Shown here: positions 16,961 through 25,834 of the stretch, in pieces
Layout: every line of letters begins with the position of its first letter
Numbering within the stretch: the first letter of the stretch is position 1
Assembly: GCA_002724245.1 (NCBI GenBank)
Contig: PBOG01000041.1
Coordinates: 59,840 to 108,500 of the forward strand
DNA length: 48,661 bases
Source: Planctomycetaceae bacterium
Lineage (GTDB): Bacteria > Planctomycetota > Planctomycetia > Pirellulales > Pirellulaceae
Direction: 5' to 3'
Program-made: the position numbers and the translations under genes
Notes under the pieces: model-generated
The model's database searches: none
Told to the model about the DNA's origin: nothing
The model's input: only the letters and a program-made list of their open reading frames with translations

Positions 16961-17465
16961 CGATCAGCTCACTATATCAGACTTCGGCACACTTGCTGGT
17001 TTCCACCCACGCCAGGATTCGTTCTCACAGTAAATCCCATATCGCAAGATGCGTGTTGGCAGAACCAACAAACCAGACAGGCAACCTGTCCCTGTGGAAA
17101 TGGCGTCAAATGTGAATACCATGATCACCAGTCGCCCCGTTAATCAATACACAGAACAATCACTCGATTGTAGCGGTGTTCTAATCCGTATCGGCCGCAG
17201 CGCGATGCGTCCGCGGTGAAATCTAGCACTTTTGCACGGATCTGGGAACGAGACTTTTCTGGCTCCCAGCCAAGCCGCAACACCAATTGACGGTCGACCG
17301 GCAAATCGATACCCTCCGCTCGCCACAATCTCATTAAAACACCGCCCAAACACGAAGCACTCGATGCAAGGCCACAAGTAGTGACCTGCCGCCGATGCCC
17401 GGCCCTCAACGACCTGATGCTCTGCAATTTCGCTTGCAGTCAATCAAGCACTTCACGAGCTGCCA
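16961..17465. other. Divergent intergenic region with small hairpins
   Basis: This region lies between the divergently transcribed LptF/G-like gene and the methyltransferase. Minus-strand frames of 95 and 99 codons overlap each other at 17140-17443, with no ribosome binding site or recognisable pattern, and are not called. Two adjacent hairpins lie at 17054-17090. No confident promoter boxes were found. Confidence 0.5.
17054..17090. repeat. Two adjacent short hairpins
   Basis: TGTTGG (17054-17059) pairs with CCAACA (17065-17070) around CAGAA. Six bases after this, GACAGG (17076-17081) pairs with CCTGTC (17085-17090) around CAA. Both stems are perfect six-base pairs. They lie about 95-130 bases upstream of the LptF/G-like start and could belong to its leader or be a weak terminator pair; no function is shown. 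Confidence 0.35.
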
Positions 17466-18461
17466 ATGAAATGCCAACACTTGACTCCCTTGCCCAGGTC
17501 CGAACGACGAGCCCCATGCGTCTTATGCGAGCAAACCAACTACGAAATTCTCTCCCAGCACGACCGCAATGCCCAACCACTGCCAACGGTCATTTGCATG
17601 CATTGCGGACTGGTCTCCCACGAGTCAATTCCTAGTGATGATGAACTCGCCGAATACTACTCGAAAGAATACCGACAAGATTACCACGGAGAATTCCAAC
17701 CATCGGGCCGTCGCGTATTGCGAGAGTGGAAACGTGGGGGAGAACTGGCAACCCGGCTCTCCACACACACCCATGGCTACCATACCCTCTTTGAAATTGG
17801 TGCGGGCATAGGATGCAACGTCAAGCACTTTGAATTAGCAGGGCTAGAAGCATCGGGAATCGAACCAGGATGTGGGTTCCAGCAATACGCACAAAGTCAG
17901 CTACAAGCCAATATTTCCGACCAATTTTTCCAGGACCTGAGCCTCGATCGGCAATATGACATCGTGTTAATGGTACATGTCCTGGAACATCTCAATGGAC
18001 CCGTCAAAGCACTCCAAACGATACGGAAGCTTCTCAATCCTGGAGGGCTCGCTTATATCGAAGTCCCAAATCTGGAAGCACCTCATTCGCGACCGAGCCG
18101 GCTCTTCCATTTCGCACACATCTACAATTTCACCGGATCAACCCTGGCCATGCTGGCGCGAAAATGTGGCTTTCGTGTTAAACATGCGCTCTCTCGGTCA
18201 TCAGACAAGAACCTAATGATCCTGCTGGAACGTACCGACCACGAAACATTGACACTCGACCAAAGCAGTTATCAGTGCGTCCGAACAGCAATCAACCGCT
18301 ACAACAATCTGACGTACCACGTACGCTGGGAATACGTCAAAGACCGATGTCGAACGCTCTATCGACAACACTCTGCCCGTCTGGCTACAAACTACCGGCT
18401 GAGTCGCATTCTTCAGCGCTGCCAAAAACCACAACAAACGGCCTTTCACAAAGCAGCTTGA
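17466..18461 (+). CDS. SAM-dependent methyltransferase with N-terminal zinc ribbon
   Basis: This 331-residue protein begins with a zinc-ribbon-like segment with cysteines at about 18, 21, 44 and 47 (CVLC and CMHC), followed by a class I methyltransferase domain. The SAM-binding loop is FEIGAGIGCNVKHF (about 109-122), the acidic end of the second strand is ASGIEPG, and motif IV-like LMVHVLEHL follows. The order, zinc ribbon then Methyltransf_23-type domain, is common in sugar or polysaccharide C-methyltransferases and in glycan-modifying clusters. The C-terminal 80 residues are basic and helical. No glycosyltransferase cluster surrounds it in this window, so the substrate is unknown. Confidence 0.85.
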   Translation: MKCQHLTPLPRSERRAPCVLCEQTNYEILSQHDRNAQPLPTVICMHCGLVSHESIPSDDELAEYYSKEYRQDYHGEFQPSGRRVLREWKRGGELATRLSTHTHGYHTLFEIGAGIGCNVKHFELAGLEASGIEPGCGFQQYAQSQLQANISDQFFQDLSLDRQYDIVLMVHVLEHLNGPVKALQTIRKLLNPGGLAYIEVPNLEAPHSRPSRLFHFAHIYNFTGSTLAMLARKCGFRVKHALSRSSDKNLMILLERTDHETLTLDQSSYQCVRTAINRYNNLTYHVRWEYVKDRCRTLYRQHSARLATNYRLSRILQRCQKPQQTAFHKAA

Positions 18462-18597
18462 AACGACTTGGATGAGGTATCCCATTGAAAAGCCTGGGAA
18501 CAACCTCCCACAGCCCTCGCAATTAAGGCAGTGTTGCCAAACCGGACGCTGGGCCAGAGAAACGCTGCAGAAAAGCCGCAACAGGATTTATTTCCCG

Positions 18598-19875
18598 TTA
18601 TTGAACGCCCAGGCGGTGCAACTCTGTAATCATTGCGTGAATAGCCAGCCCATAGGATTTGATCGCATCCCGATGCTCGCGGGCACTCGCGGCACGCACC
18701 GCCTGCTCACAGTGACCATCAAGCACTGACCAATCTACCGCCCATTCATTTTCAATCGCGGCCTCGCGCAATTCCTCAACAATCTTCGCGAGCTTGTCGG
18801 TAAACTTGTCAGCAGCAGGACAATCGATCGAAACATGTGGTCCGTTGCCCAACCGCAAACCAGGAGCCAACGACGTGCCCCCTTTCTGCTTGCTGAGCTT
18901 CCACCCAATTCCGGCGAGCACGGACGCAGCACCGACAGCTAAAGAAGCGATCGCCAGATACGACTCGCCAAGAATAAACATCGCGATCGAAGACAAGAAG
19001 CAAACCCCCGCTGCAACCCAGGCCAACAACGGAACCTCGGACTCGCGTTGGTCACCGCCAATAACTAACGGCGTAGAGTCTCCAACACGCGTTACCACCT
19101 GCTCCCCGGTAACCTGCACAACGACCACCGTAATATTGTCCGGACCGCCGCGCAGATTTGCCAGGTCAACAAGAAGATGAGCCGCTTCCAAAGGCGACAT
19201 ACTGCTCAAGATGGGACCCAGCTCCTCGTCCGATACTCGACCAGTTAAACCATCACTACAAAGCAAGTAGGTGTCACCCACCGCGATCGGGTCCGGACCT
19301 TCGATGTCAACTTCCACTACCTGATTAGGTCCGAGAGAGCGGGTAATGACATTCTTGGGAATGGAAGTGAACTGTTCTGCATTTGCGGAGATCTGCCCAT
19401 GCTTCCGTAATTCCCAGACAAGGCTGTGGTCGAACGTCAATTGATCCAGCCGGTTACCGCGCACCCTGTAGATGCGACTGTCACCAACATGTCCGACTAA
19501 AGCCCCCTGCGGCAGCACCACGAAAATACTTGCTGTGGTTCCCATATTGTGGAAATCCACGTTTTCCTGCCCGCGATCAAAAATCTCCTTGTTGGCCTCC
19601 AAAACAGCTTCCTTGAGCGCTTCGGGAGGCGATAACTTTCCGAACTTGTGATAGTGGTGCGAAATGGCATCCACCGCCATTTTGCTTGCCAATTCCCCGG
19701 CCGCATGAGCCCCCATGCCATCTGCGACGATGAACACATGCCCTCGCTGCGTCCAGTCGTCGACCTCTGAAGGAACCAGCTTGAATGCGTCCTGATTATT
19801 GGCACGACGTCGCCCTACGTCGCTGATAGCGGCGTAATGCAAGCAACCCTGCCAACTGCCTGTTTGTTCTGACAT
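18598..19875 (-). CDS. PP2C-family serine/threonine phosphatase with membrane segment
   Basis: This 425-residue protein has a bacterial PP2C (PPM/Stp) catalytic domain at about residues 12-250. Metal and catalytic motifs are visible in order: ISDVGRRRANNQDAF, VADGMGAHAAGE, MGTTASIFVV, GHVGDSRIYR, LCSDGLTGRVSD and GGPDNITVVVV. Two hydrophobic segments at about 275-325 (LAWVAAGVCFLSSIAMFILG and AIASLAVGAASVLAGIGW) anchor it to the membrane, and a helical domain of about 85 residues follows. It would reverse Ser/Thr kinase signalling; no kinase gene lies in this window. The ATG at 19875 is chosen; an in-frame TTG two codons earlier is possible. The C-terminal helical domain is not recognised. 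Confidence 0.93.
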   Translation of the reverse strand: MSEQTGSWQGCLHYAAISDVGRRRANNQDAFKLVPSEVDDWTQRGHVFIVADGMGAHAAGELASKMAVDAISHHYHKFGKLSPPEALKEAVLEANKEIFDRGQENVDFHNMGTTASIFVVLPQGALVGHVGDSRIYRVRGNRLDQLTFDHSLVWELRKHGQISANAEQFTSIPKNVITRSLGPNQVVEVDIEGPDPIAVGDTYLLCSDGLTGRVSDEELGPILSSMSPLEAAHLLVDLANLRGGPDNITVVVVQVTGEQVVTRVGDSTPLVIGGDQRESEVPLLAWVAAGVCFLSSIAMFILGESYLAIASLAVGAASVLAGIGWKLSKQKGGTSLAPGLRLGNGPHVSIDCPAADKFTDKLAKIVEELREAAIENEWAVDWSVLDGHCEQAVRAASAREHRDAIKSYGLAIHAMITELHRLGVQ

Positions 19876-20233
19876 ACTCAACTACGCTACCCGAGCAATC
19901 GCTTGCAACCCGGTTGTCCGTAAAATCACTTTTTCCTGGCTAGTGAACGCCACATGCTACAGGATTTAACGAGGATCTGGCACACTGGCCTGCCATCGAC
20001 AAATACGATCTTAAACGAGCTTACTGGTGTCTGTATTGTACACATCTGCCAGCGTCCTCCTGAAACCAAGGCTCTAATTCCTCCGGAATTTTAGCCCTGC
20101 CGGTGACACGAACGCGGTCAGCCAGCCGCGCCTCTGGTGACCGACCGCCACAATCCACCTATCACTACGATTCGTGTCTCACTATACTCGCCCCGCTTTA
20201 TGAAGCGATGCACAATGCCGGCCAGACTTGCTT
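19876..20233. other. Divergent intergenic region
   Basis: This region separates the phosphatase gene from the PEGA lipoprotein gene. A hairpin (GGCT, two unpaired, AATTCC, loop TCC, GGAATT, two unpaired, AGCC) occupies 20070-20096. A TATACT at 20183-20188 is a plausible -10 box for the PEGA gene, but its -35 is poor. No coding frame was seen. Confidence 0.45.
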
Positions 20234-20758
20234 ATGCTCCGCAGCTCCCTAATGTGCCGTAATTTCGCCTGGTTCCTGCTGTTGTTATCAACCACTTCAA
20301 GTGGCTGCGTCCGCAGACGGATGACAATTCGTACAACCCCCCCAGGCGCGACTGTCTATGTTGATGATCAACTAATCGGTACGAGCCCTGTATCGACGGA
20401 CTTCACTTACTACGGAGTTCGAACCATCAAGGTGATGAAAGACCGGTTTCGCACCGAAACCATTCAACATCGTTTTTCTCCCCCCTGGTATCAGGTTCCT
20501 CCTGTTGACTTTGTCTCGGAAAACCTCTGGCCTGGAAAACTCCGTGATGAACATGTGTTGGACTACCAGTTGTTACCACAACCCAACGTCACAAATGAAC
20601 AGTTACGAGAGCGGGCCGAAACGCTACGCTCCAATGCCCGCAATGGACATTTCACGCCCCTGGTTCCAAATGCAACGGCGTCTTCTGGCCCCGCCACCAC
20701 CTCCGCCAACACTCCTCCTCAAGCGAACATCCCACGGCGATCGACCTATTCCCGTTAG
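20234..20758 (+). CDS. PEGA-domain lipoprotein
   Basis: This 174-residue protein has a type II-like signal (FAWFLLLLSTTSSGC), so Cys near residue 25 should be lipidated. It is followed by a PEGA domain with IRTTPPGATVYVDDQLIGTSP and a second half DFTYYGVRTIKVMKDRF, a surface-exposed beta fold often found in envelope proteins. The rest is low-complexity and rich in Pro, Thr, Ala and Asn. The start at 20234 is the first ATG that gives a full signal; an ATG at 20252 would also work, and no strong ribosome binding site decides between them. It converges with the mlaD-like gene 57 bases away, so an envelope role alongside lipid transport is possible but only by location. Confidence 0.82.
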   Translation: MLRSSLMCRNFAWFLLLLSTTSSGCVRRRMTIRTTPPGATVYVDDQLIGTSPVSTDFTYYGVRTIKVMKDRFRTETIQHRFSPPWYQVPPVDFVSENLWPGKLRDEHVLDYQLLPQPNVTNEQLRERAETLRSNARNGHFTPLVPNATASSGPATTSANTPPQANIPRRSTYSR

Positions 20759-20815
20759 CACTGCGTACGCTACACGTCCTCTGGCGAATTCCCCAACGCT
20801 GGCTCTCGCAGCCGC

Positions 20816-22015
20816 CTAGTATCCACGAGGCAGCTTGCTGCCGGCCCCGACAGGTGTTGGATCCAACATGCGTTTCAGCAACTGGCCCCCGGGATCACGT
20901 GCCATCTTATCCGTGAGCACATGAACGTCTCGCAAGATAGGGCCCAATCGGACTGTCAAACGCTCCAGGTTCGCAGCGGCGCTATTCAGCCGCTGGTATA
21001 ACTCTGGGTCTTTGATCAACAAGCCAAGAGTACCTCGGCTACTTTGCACACGTTCACTCATCATTTTCAGCTCTTGCGTCATATCCTGGATATTGGCAAG
21101 GGTCGCAGCCGCATCCGCAACCATTTCTGATCCTCGAGCGCCGAGCGGATCTGTGAACCCCTTAAGATTTTCCAGATTCTCTTCCGCCTGTTTGGTTACT
21201 TTCTCAATCTCAACCAGCGTGTTACGTGCGTCCCGGAATGTCTGTTTCCCCTGATCGACAAAAGCCGGCAGTTCACTCAACGTGCGTTTCAAGTTTGCCT
21301 GAATGTCTGGATCCCCAGCAATTTCTTCGACGCGTTGCATCGTGCGAGTTAAGGCAACCAGCGCCTCATCAGCCTGTGTCAGAATACTTTCAAGACGATT
21401 TTCGTTGCCAGCAACCACATCCGTGAGGCCCTGTGCCAACCTGGAAATATCTGCTGCTGTCGTTTCAATCGACTCAAGTGTTTGGGGGATTTGGTCTGCG
21501 ATGTTGGCCATTGAAGTGAAAGGATCAGCCTGGACCTTCCCGTCCCTCTGATGTTCACCAGACACTAATGCTACGTGTGCCGCCCTTTGCTCCGGTTCAT
21601 CGATTCTCTCATTTTCGTTCTTGTCATAACCTCTATCAATCAACTCAGCTTCGGTAGCCTTGATGAACTCCAAAACCGCATCGCCCGTGACAAGTGAATT
21701 CGTGCCGATGCGACAAACTTCGTCCTTGTAAATTGTGTATTTGCTGAACAGGGTTAGTTCAACGTCAACAGTGCCATTTTCTTCATTCAGTGTTACATCG
21801 ACGACACGACCGATCAGGACACCGCTTTTACGTACTGGCGTATCACGGGTCACCCCTGGGGCTTCAGCAAATTCGATGTACACCACAATGTCATCACCCT
21901 GCCACGCCCGAATCACAGACTGGCTCTCACCAAACAGGATCACCAGAATTCCCGTGATCGCTACCGCCGCCAAGACGACGACACCAACGCGAATTTGTAG
22001 CGTTCTTTCGTCCAT
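20816..22015 (-). CDS. mlaD: MCE/MlaD-family lipid transport protein
   Basis: This 399-residue protein has one N-terminal membrane helix (about 7-28) and an MCE domain at about 35-120, including YIEFAEAPGVTRDTPVRKSG and IGRVVDVTL, and continuing through VTGDAVLEF. An insertion (about 130-160) is acidic and charged. The second half is a long heptad-rich helical region, compatible with a coiled coil or tunnel-forming needle as in PqiB/YebT-like MCE proteins. MlaD holds phospholipid for transfer across the periplasm. It is the last gene of the E-F-D order, 55 bases after mlaF. The ATG at 22015 has GGTGG upstream; an earlier in-frame TTG is less likely. Confidence 0.92.
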   Translation of the reverse strand: MDERTLQIRVGVVVLAAVAITGILVILFGESQSVIRAWQGDDIVVYIEFAEAPGVTRDTPVRKSGVLIGRVVDVTLNEENGTVDVELTLFSKYTIYKDEVCRIGTNSLVTGDAVLEFIKATEAELIDRGYDKNENERIDEPEQRAAHVALVSGEHQRDGKVQADPFTSMANIADQIPQTLESIETTAADISRLAQGLTDVVAGNENRLESILTQADEALVALTRTMQRVEEIAGDPDIQANLKRTLSELPAFVDQGKQTFRDARNTLVEIEKVTKQAEENLENLKGFTDPLGARGSEMVADAAATLANIQDMTQELKMMSERVQSSRGTLGLLIKDPELYQRLNSAAANLERLTVRLGPILRDVHVLTDKMARDPGGQLLKRMLDPTPVGAGSKLPRGY

Positions 22016-22070
22016 TCCGTCCACCGTTACCAACAGGGCAACCGCAATTGCAGCCGCCTCTAGAAATCGG

Positions 22071-22889
22071 CTAGTGCAAAACTTCAGTCAATCGGGACCC
22101 CGCTTCACCTCGAACAAATTGACCCACCCGAGGGTCCTGTATTCGCTCCAGTTCGCTCGGCGGCCCGTCAAATATGATTTGGGGATCACCATCGTTGAGT
22201 TGGTCAACCGGCGCGAGCATGACAATACGGTCCGCGACCTTTCGAGCGGTTCTCATATCGTGCGTCACAACCACACTCGTGACGGTATAGCGACTGCGTG
22301 TGCGAATAATTAACTCATTAATGACATCGGACATGATCGGATCCAGTCCAGTCGTTGGCTCGTCATAAAGCACTAACTCCGGATCCAGAATCAGTGCACG
22401 AGCCAAACCAACTCGCTTTCTCATGCCGCCCGACAACTCGACAGGTTTCTTCAGTACGACATGTCTGGGCAAACCGACTTCAGCCAACCGCTCAACAACA
22501 TGATCGGGAATCTCCGCAGCGTCCATGCGTACATGATGACGCAAGGGAAATGCGACATTTTGCCCAACCGTCATGCTGTCAAATAGGGCTGCCTGTTGAA
22601 ATACAAACCCAATCTTGATCCGCTCCCGCGTGAGTTCTTGTTCGTTCAGGTGCTGCAGTTCCAGCCCATTGAACCAGACTTTTCCTTGCTCTGGCCTGAC
22701 CAGGCCAATCATCGACTTCAACAATACGGTCTTTCCGCAACCACTCTCGCCAATAATGGCCAACGTCTGCCCACGTGGTATTTCCAGCGTCAAGTCACGC
22801 AATATCGTGTACGATCCAAAACGCACACGAATTTCCTGCAAATGCAACAGCGGCTCGTTCACGTCAGCGTTGGAATCCGTCAGCATCAT
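22071..22889 (-). CDS. mlaF: MlaF-like ABC transporter ATP-binding protein
   Basis: This 272-residue ATPase has Walker A GESGCGKT (about 47-54), Q-loop FVFQQAALFDSMTVGQNVAFP, signature ELSGGMRKR (about 151-159), Walker B LVLYDEP (about 172-177) and the H-loop histidine in VVVTHDM. The signature LSGGMRKRVGLARAL and the Q-loop wording are those of the Mla/Ttg2/MCE subfamily, not of general importers. It powers MlaE-MlaD lipid movement between the inner membrane and the envelope. It lies between mlaE and mlaD in the same orientation, with short gaps, in a three-gene operon. No MlaC or MlaB homologue is seen near by. Confidence 0.95.
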   Translation of the reverse strand: MMLTDSNADVNEPLLHLQEIRVRFGSYTILRDLTLEIPRGQTLAIIGESGCGKTVLLKSMIGLVRPEQGKVWFNGLELQHLNEQELTRERIKIGFVFQQAALFDSMTVGQNVAFPLRHHVRMDAAEIPDHVVERLAEVGLPRHVVLKKPVELSGGMRKRVGLARALILDPELVLYDEPTTGLDPIMSDVINELIIRTRSRYTVTSVVVTHDMRTARKVADRIVMLAPVDQLNDGDPQIIFDGPPSELERIQDPRVGQFVRGEAGSRLTEVLH

Positions 22890-22939
22890 TGGAAATCTCG
22901 AGGTACCCTTAGATGAAATTGATCACGCCCGCGCATCAA

Positions 22940-23788
22940 TCAAAACAAACTCGCACCCTGCGGCCATACGGTGTAATAGAACGAATCCAACAAAATCCCC
23001 AGGAACAAATCCAGCATCAAGATCAGCACAAAGGAAATCACAAAAGAAGTCGTCGCGGCGTGCCCGACACCTTCAGCACCTGGCCGGCAATGGAACCCTC
23101 GATAGCAACTTACAATTGCAATTGCCGCGCCAAAAAAGAAGCTCTTGAACAACCCTGCAAAAAGATCAAACGCCTCAACAAACTGCTCAGAGTTATAGAG
23201 GTAGTAGTGCTCATCGATGCCAAGAATCGCAACACTGTAGCCGTAGCCTCCCACAAACCCCATGAAATCGGCCATCACCGTCAGAGTAGGGATCAAAAAT
23301 AGACAAGCCAAGACACGTGGTACCACCAGGTAGTGAATCGGGTTGGCCCCCATACTATCCAATGCGTCGATCTGTTCCGTAACACGCATGGTTCCCAATT
23401 CGGCGGCCATCGCACTCCCCACCCGACCAGCCAACATGGTGGCCGCCAAAACTGGCCCCAACTCCCGTACCAGCGTCATATTGATGACCGCGCCCAAGCG
23501 GGATTCCAATCCTAACTGGCTAAACTGGAAGTGACTCTGAACAGCCAACACCATGCCAATAAATGTGCCAGTGAGCGCAACGACCGGAAGACTAAGTACA
23601 CCTACCTGATAAAGATTTGGCCATAAAGACTCTGGATGCGGCCGTTTGGTTAACATCCAACGTAGCGTCTTCCAGGCAAACAGCGTCATCGCCCCAACGG
23701 TCTCTACACCATCCAGTACGACACGGCCCCAATTCGCCATCCAATCCGCAAACAGGACGCCTGTACGCTGTATTACAGCTGAATTCAT
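22940..23788 (-). CDS. mlaE: MlaE-family ABC transporter permease
   Basis: This 282-residue protein is an MlaE (YrbE) permease. Visible hallmarks are the amphipathic N-terminus, VALTGTFIGMVLAVQSHFQF, LVRELGPVLAATMLAGRVGSAMAAELGTMRVTEQIDAL (the family's conserved cytoplasmic stretch, quoted here in two halves: up to MLAGR, then VGSAM onward), NPIHYLVVPRVLA, and a C-terminal helix. It forms the membrane part of the phospholipid transport complex with MlaF and MlaD. It is the first gene of the operon; its stop is 50 bases before the mlaF start. No strong ribosome binding site precedes the ATG. Confidence 0.95.
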   Translation of the reverse strand: MNSAVIQRTGVLFADWMANWGRVVLDGVETVGAMTLFAWKTLRWMLTKRPHPESLWPNLYQVGVLSLPVVALTGTFIGMVLAVQSHFQFSQLGLESRLGAVINMTLVRELGPVLAATMLAGRVGSAMAAELGTMRVTEQIDALDSMGANPIHYLVVPRVLACLFLIPTLTVMADFMGFVGGYGYSVAILGIDEHYYLYNSEQFVEAFDLFAGLFKSFFFGAAIAIVSCYRGFHCRPGAEGVGHAATTSFVISFVLILMLDLFLGILLDSFYYTVWPQGASLF

Positions 23789-24151
23789 AGGCCACGCGCC
23801 GGAGCAATCCGCTTCGTCCCGAGGAATACTAATGGGTCAAGCTGCAACCTGGTCAATATGCAGCAACTCAGTTGAGCCAACATCACGCCAGCTGATCAGT
23901 GCAAGTCTGGCCATGGCACCCTAGCACCGCTAGCACAACAGTGGCTCGATTCAGTGCAGCCCTACGCCTCTGTTTTCGACCCACCGACCGGTCTACTTGA
24001 ACAATCTGAGACGATCAGCCCCAGTATTCCAAATACAGAACACAGGCAAACGTGGTAATTCATCCTGCCAGGCGCCCCGGCGGCTCGTGCTAGACAGCGA
24101 TCGAGTCCCACCCGACTACCACCACACCATGAGATCGTGGCTTGCCATGTC
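23789..24151. other. Intergenic region upstream of the mla operon
   Basis: This stretch lies between the stop of the polytopic membrane protein gene and mlaE, both minus strand, and should hold the mla promoter unless the whole run is one transcript. No open frame with family features, no strong hairpin and no convincing promoter boxes were seen. Confidence 0.5.
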
Positions 24152-25312
24152 TCATGCGCTGGAACTAGGGGCAGCGGTAAATGATGCGTCTAAATCGGGT
24201 AACGGTGGTTCTTCTTCTGGTTCTGCCAGAAAGACCTCATCCATTTCCGTTTGATCGACATCTTGCCGCAAGAGAAGGTAAATCGCACTCGCTGAACACC
24301 AGAAGAAACTGGCCGCGTAAGCCGTCGGTATTTTCTGTAACACCAGGCCACTCAGCACATGGATGCATTGCATCCCAATTACGACTGTGGTGTTTTCCGA
24401 CTCTCTGCTTATCTCCTCCATACGTTCAACACCACCAGCGCCCCAAGTCACAGCCCACGAGCTTATGTCTACGACTCCGATACAAACCGCATTTACAACC
24501 AACCAACCCAAAGCTCCCAGCATCGTTGCCACAAAGGCATAGAACAAATAGTGCAACGGACGTTCACGCGTGTAGTCATAACTCCGCTGCAATGCCTCGA
24601 ACAAATCACCGTTGAATTCCGCACTAATCGTCGGCCACATCAGCGGCCAGCCAAAAAACAACCCGAGCAACATCAGTGTCATTGCAAACCCGGCCACCAG
24701 AACGAACACCCAGAGCACTCCTGCAATTAACACTCCCCAATCCGCCCGCATCATTAAACCGAGCAGTGCCACAGGCAAAGCGCATAAGGTAAAACCAACC
24801 AACGGCAACAACGGTGCACCAACATATGCACCAATGCGTCGCACTGAAAAACCAAGCGACTCAATGAAACCAACCCGCTCTTCCCGACCCAGACGAACAA
24901 CAGCGATCCGTGACATCGCACCGGCAGGAATTGCCCATAGCAGAATCGACCACAAGCCAACGAACAACCAATACGCTGTCTCCCGTAGTGAATGCGTGCG
25001 CAGTACCTCGTGAAAAGGGCGGGTTACCTGATGGAATAGACTCTCCATGTGTTGCCGCCCAACAGCCGGCGCCACACGAGTCAGTTCCAACAATGAAGTA
25101 ACGCGCACCTCAACGGCGTTCTCCTCCACATGAGTTGGATGATCAAACAATTGTGTAGCGCACCAAGACCCCCACGGCATCAAGATGATCGGCAGCAAGG
25201 CCATCAGTAACACTGACGGGCGAATCGCCAAACGAAAGACCCGTAACAAGATTAGCCACGGAAATATCTCGCGCCAGGATATTTCTCGGATCGTGGTCAG
25301 GTTGCTCGACAT
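24152..25312 (-). CDS. Polytopic inner-membrane protein of unknown function
   Basis: This 386-residue protein starts with an amphipathic stretch and a hydrophobic segment (VLLMALLPIILMPWGSW), then a soluble loop of about 60 residues, and at least five further hydrophobic segments (about 110-130, 155-178, 187-220, 250-275 and 305-340). The C-terminal 40 residues are acidic (EMDEVFLAEPEEEPPLPDLD). AAGGAA lies about ten bases before the ATG. I do not recognise a family; the overall layout resembles the many six-to-seven-span uncharacterised proteins of planctomycetes. It lies between yacG and mlaE on the same strand, so a link to envelope lipid transport is possible from position only. Confidence 0.8.
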   Translation of the reverse strand: MSSNLTTIREISWREIFPWLILLRVFRLAIRPSVLLMALLPIILMPWGSWCATQLFDHPTHVEENAVEVRVTSLLELTRVAPAVGRQHMESLFHQVTRPFHEVLRTHSLRETAYWLFVGLWSILLWAIPAGAMSRIAVVRLGREERVGFIESLGFSVRRIGAYVGAPLLPLVGFTLCALPVALLGLMMRADWGVLIAGVLWVFVLVAGFAMTLMLLGLFFGWPLMWPTISAEFNGDLFEALQRSYDYTRERPLHYLFYAFVATMLGALGWLVVNAVCIGVVDISSWAVTWGAGGVERMEEISRESENTTVVIGMQCIHVLSGLVLQKIPTAYAASFFWCSASAIYLLLRQDVDQTEMDEVFLAEPEEEPPLPDLDASFTAAPSSSA

Positions 25313-25404
25313 TTCCAGATTCCTTCCAAATCACAACCTAACCTAAGGTCGCAGCTTCCAGCTGCCCCATCGGGATTCTCACGTCCAGTCCCTGGGCACC
25401 GATC

Positions 25405-25596
25405 CTATGTCCATTGTGTGTCGTTGCCAAGATCAGCGCTCAAGTTGTCCTCACTACCCTCACCAGGTTCAATGGGTAAACCATGCTCTTCATTAAGCCA
25501 CCGACCAAGATCTACCTGCTGACAACGAGGTGAACAAAAGGGGAGAGACGATGACAAACAAGGTTCAAAATGAGATCCACAAATCTGGCACCGCAT
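25405..25596 (-). CDS. yacG: YacG-type zinc-binding protein (DNA gyrase inhibitor family)
   Basis: This 63-residue protein has the complete YacG zinc finger: CxxC at 3-6, then PFCSPRCQQVDLGRWLNEE with CxxxC at 21-25 and the invariant DLxxWLNE. In E. coli YacG binds GyrB and inhibits gyrase. A GGAGAG lies six bases before the ATG, so the start is secure. The C-terminal tail is acidic. Neighbours are the membrane protein at 24152 and the glycerate kinase; the usual coaE partner is not here. Confidence 0.92.
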   Translation of the reverse strand: MRCQICGSHFEPCLSSSLPFCSPRCQQVDLGRWLNEEHGLPIEPGEGSEDNLSADLGNDTQWT

Positions 25597-25834
25597 TCGG
25601 CTCTCTCCGTCTGTATTAGCACCCCTTCACAGCGGCTCCGTTCGCTTGGACGCCACCTGTGAGACAACCTCGCAAGACGAAACAGTGTATCAAGTTTTTG
25701 TGGAAATCCGCGACCGTGTTTCGTAGATGCTCCAAAGAATCGCCATCAGCCCCACTCATCCGTAACTGGCTGCTTCAGACATCTGGACATTCCAAGTGCC
25801 CTGTCCAGCTCCACCAGGCGCCGTGCAGTGGGCA

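Noticed and set aside
17140-17443. Two overlapping minus-strand frames of 95 and 99 codons
   Set aside because: Neither has a ribosome binding site, a plausible protein pattern or a promoter; at most one could be real and nothing favours either.
22615-23148. A 177-codon plus-strand frame across the mlaF-mlaE junction
   Set aside because: It is antisense to two well-supported genes.
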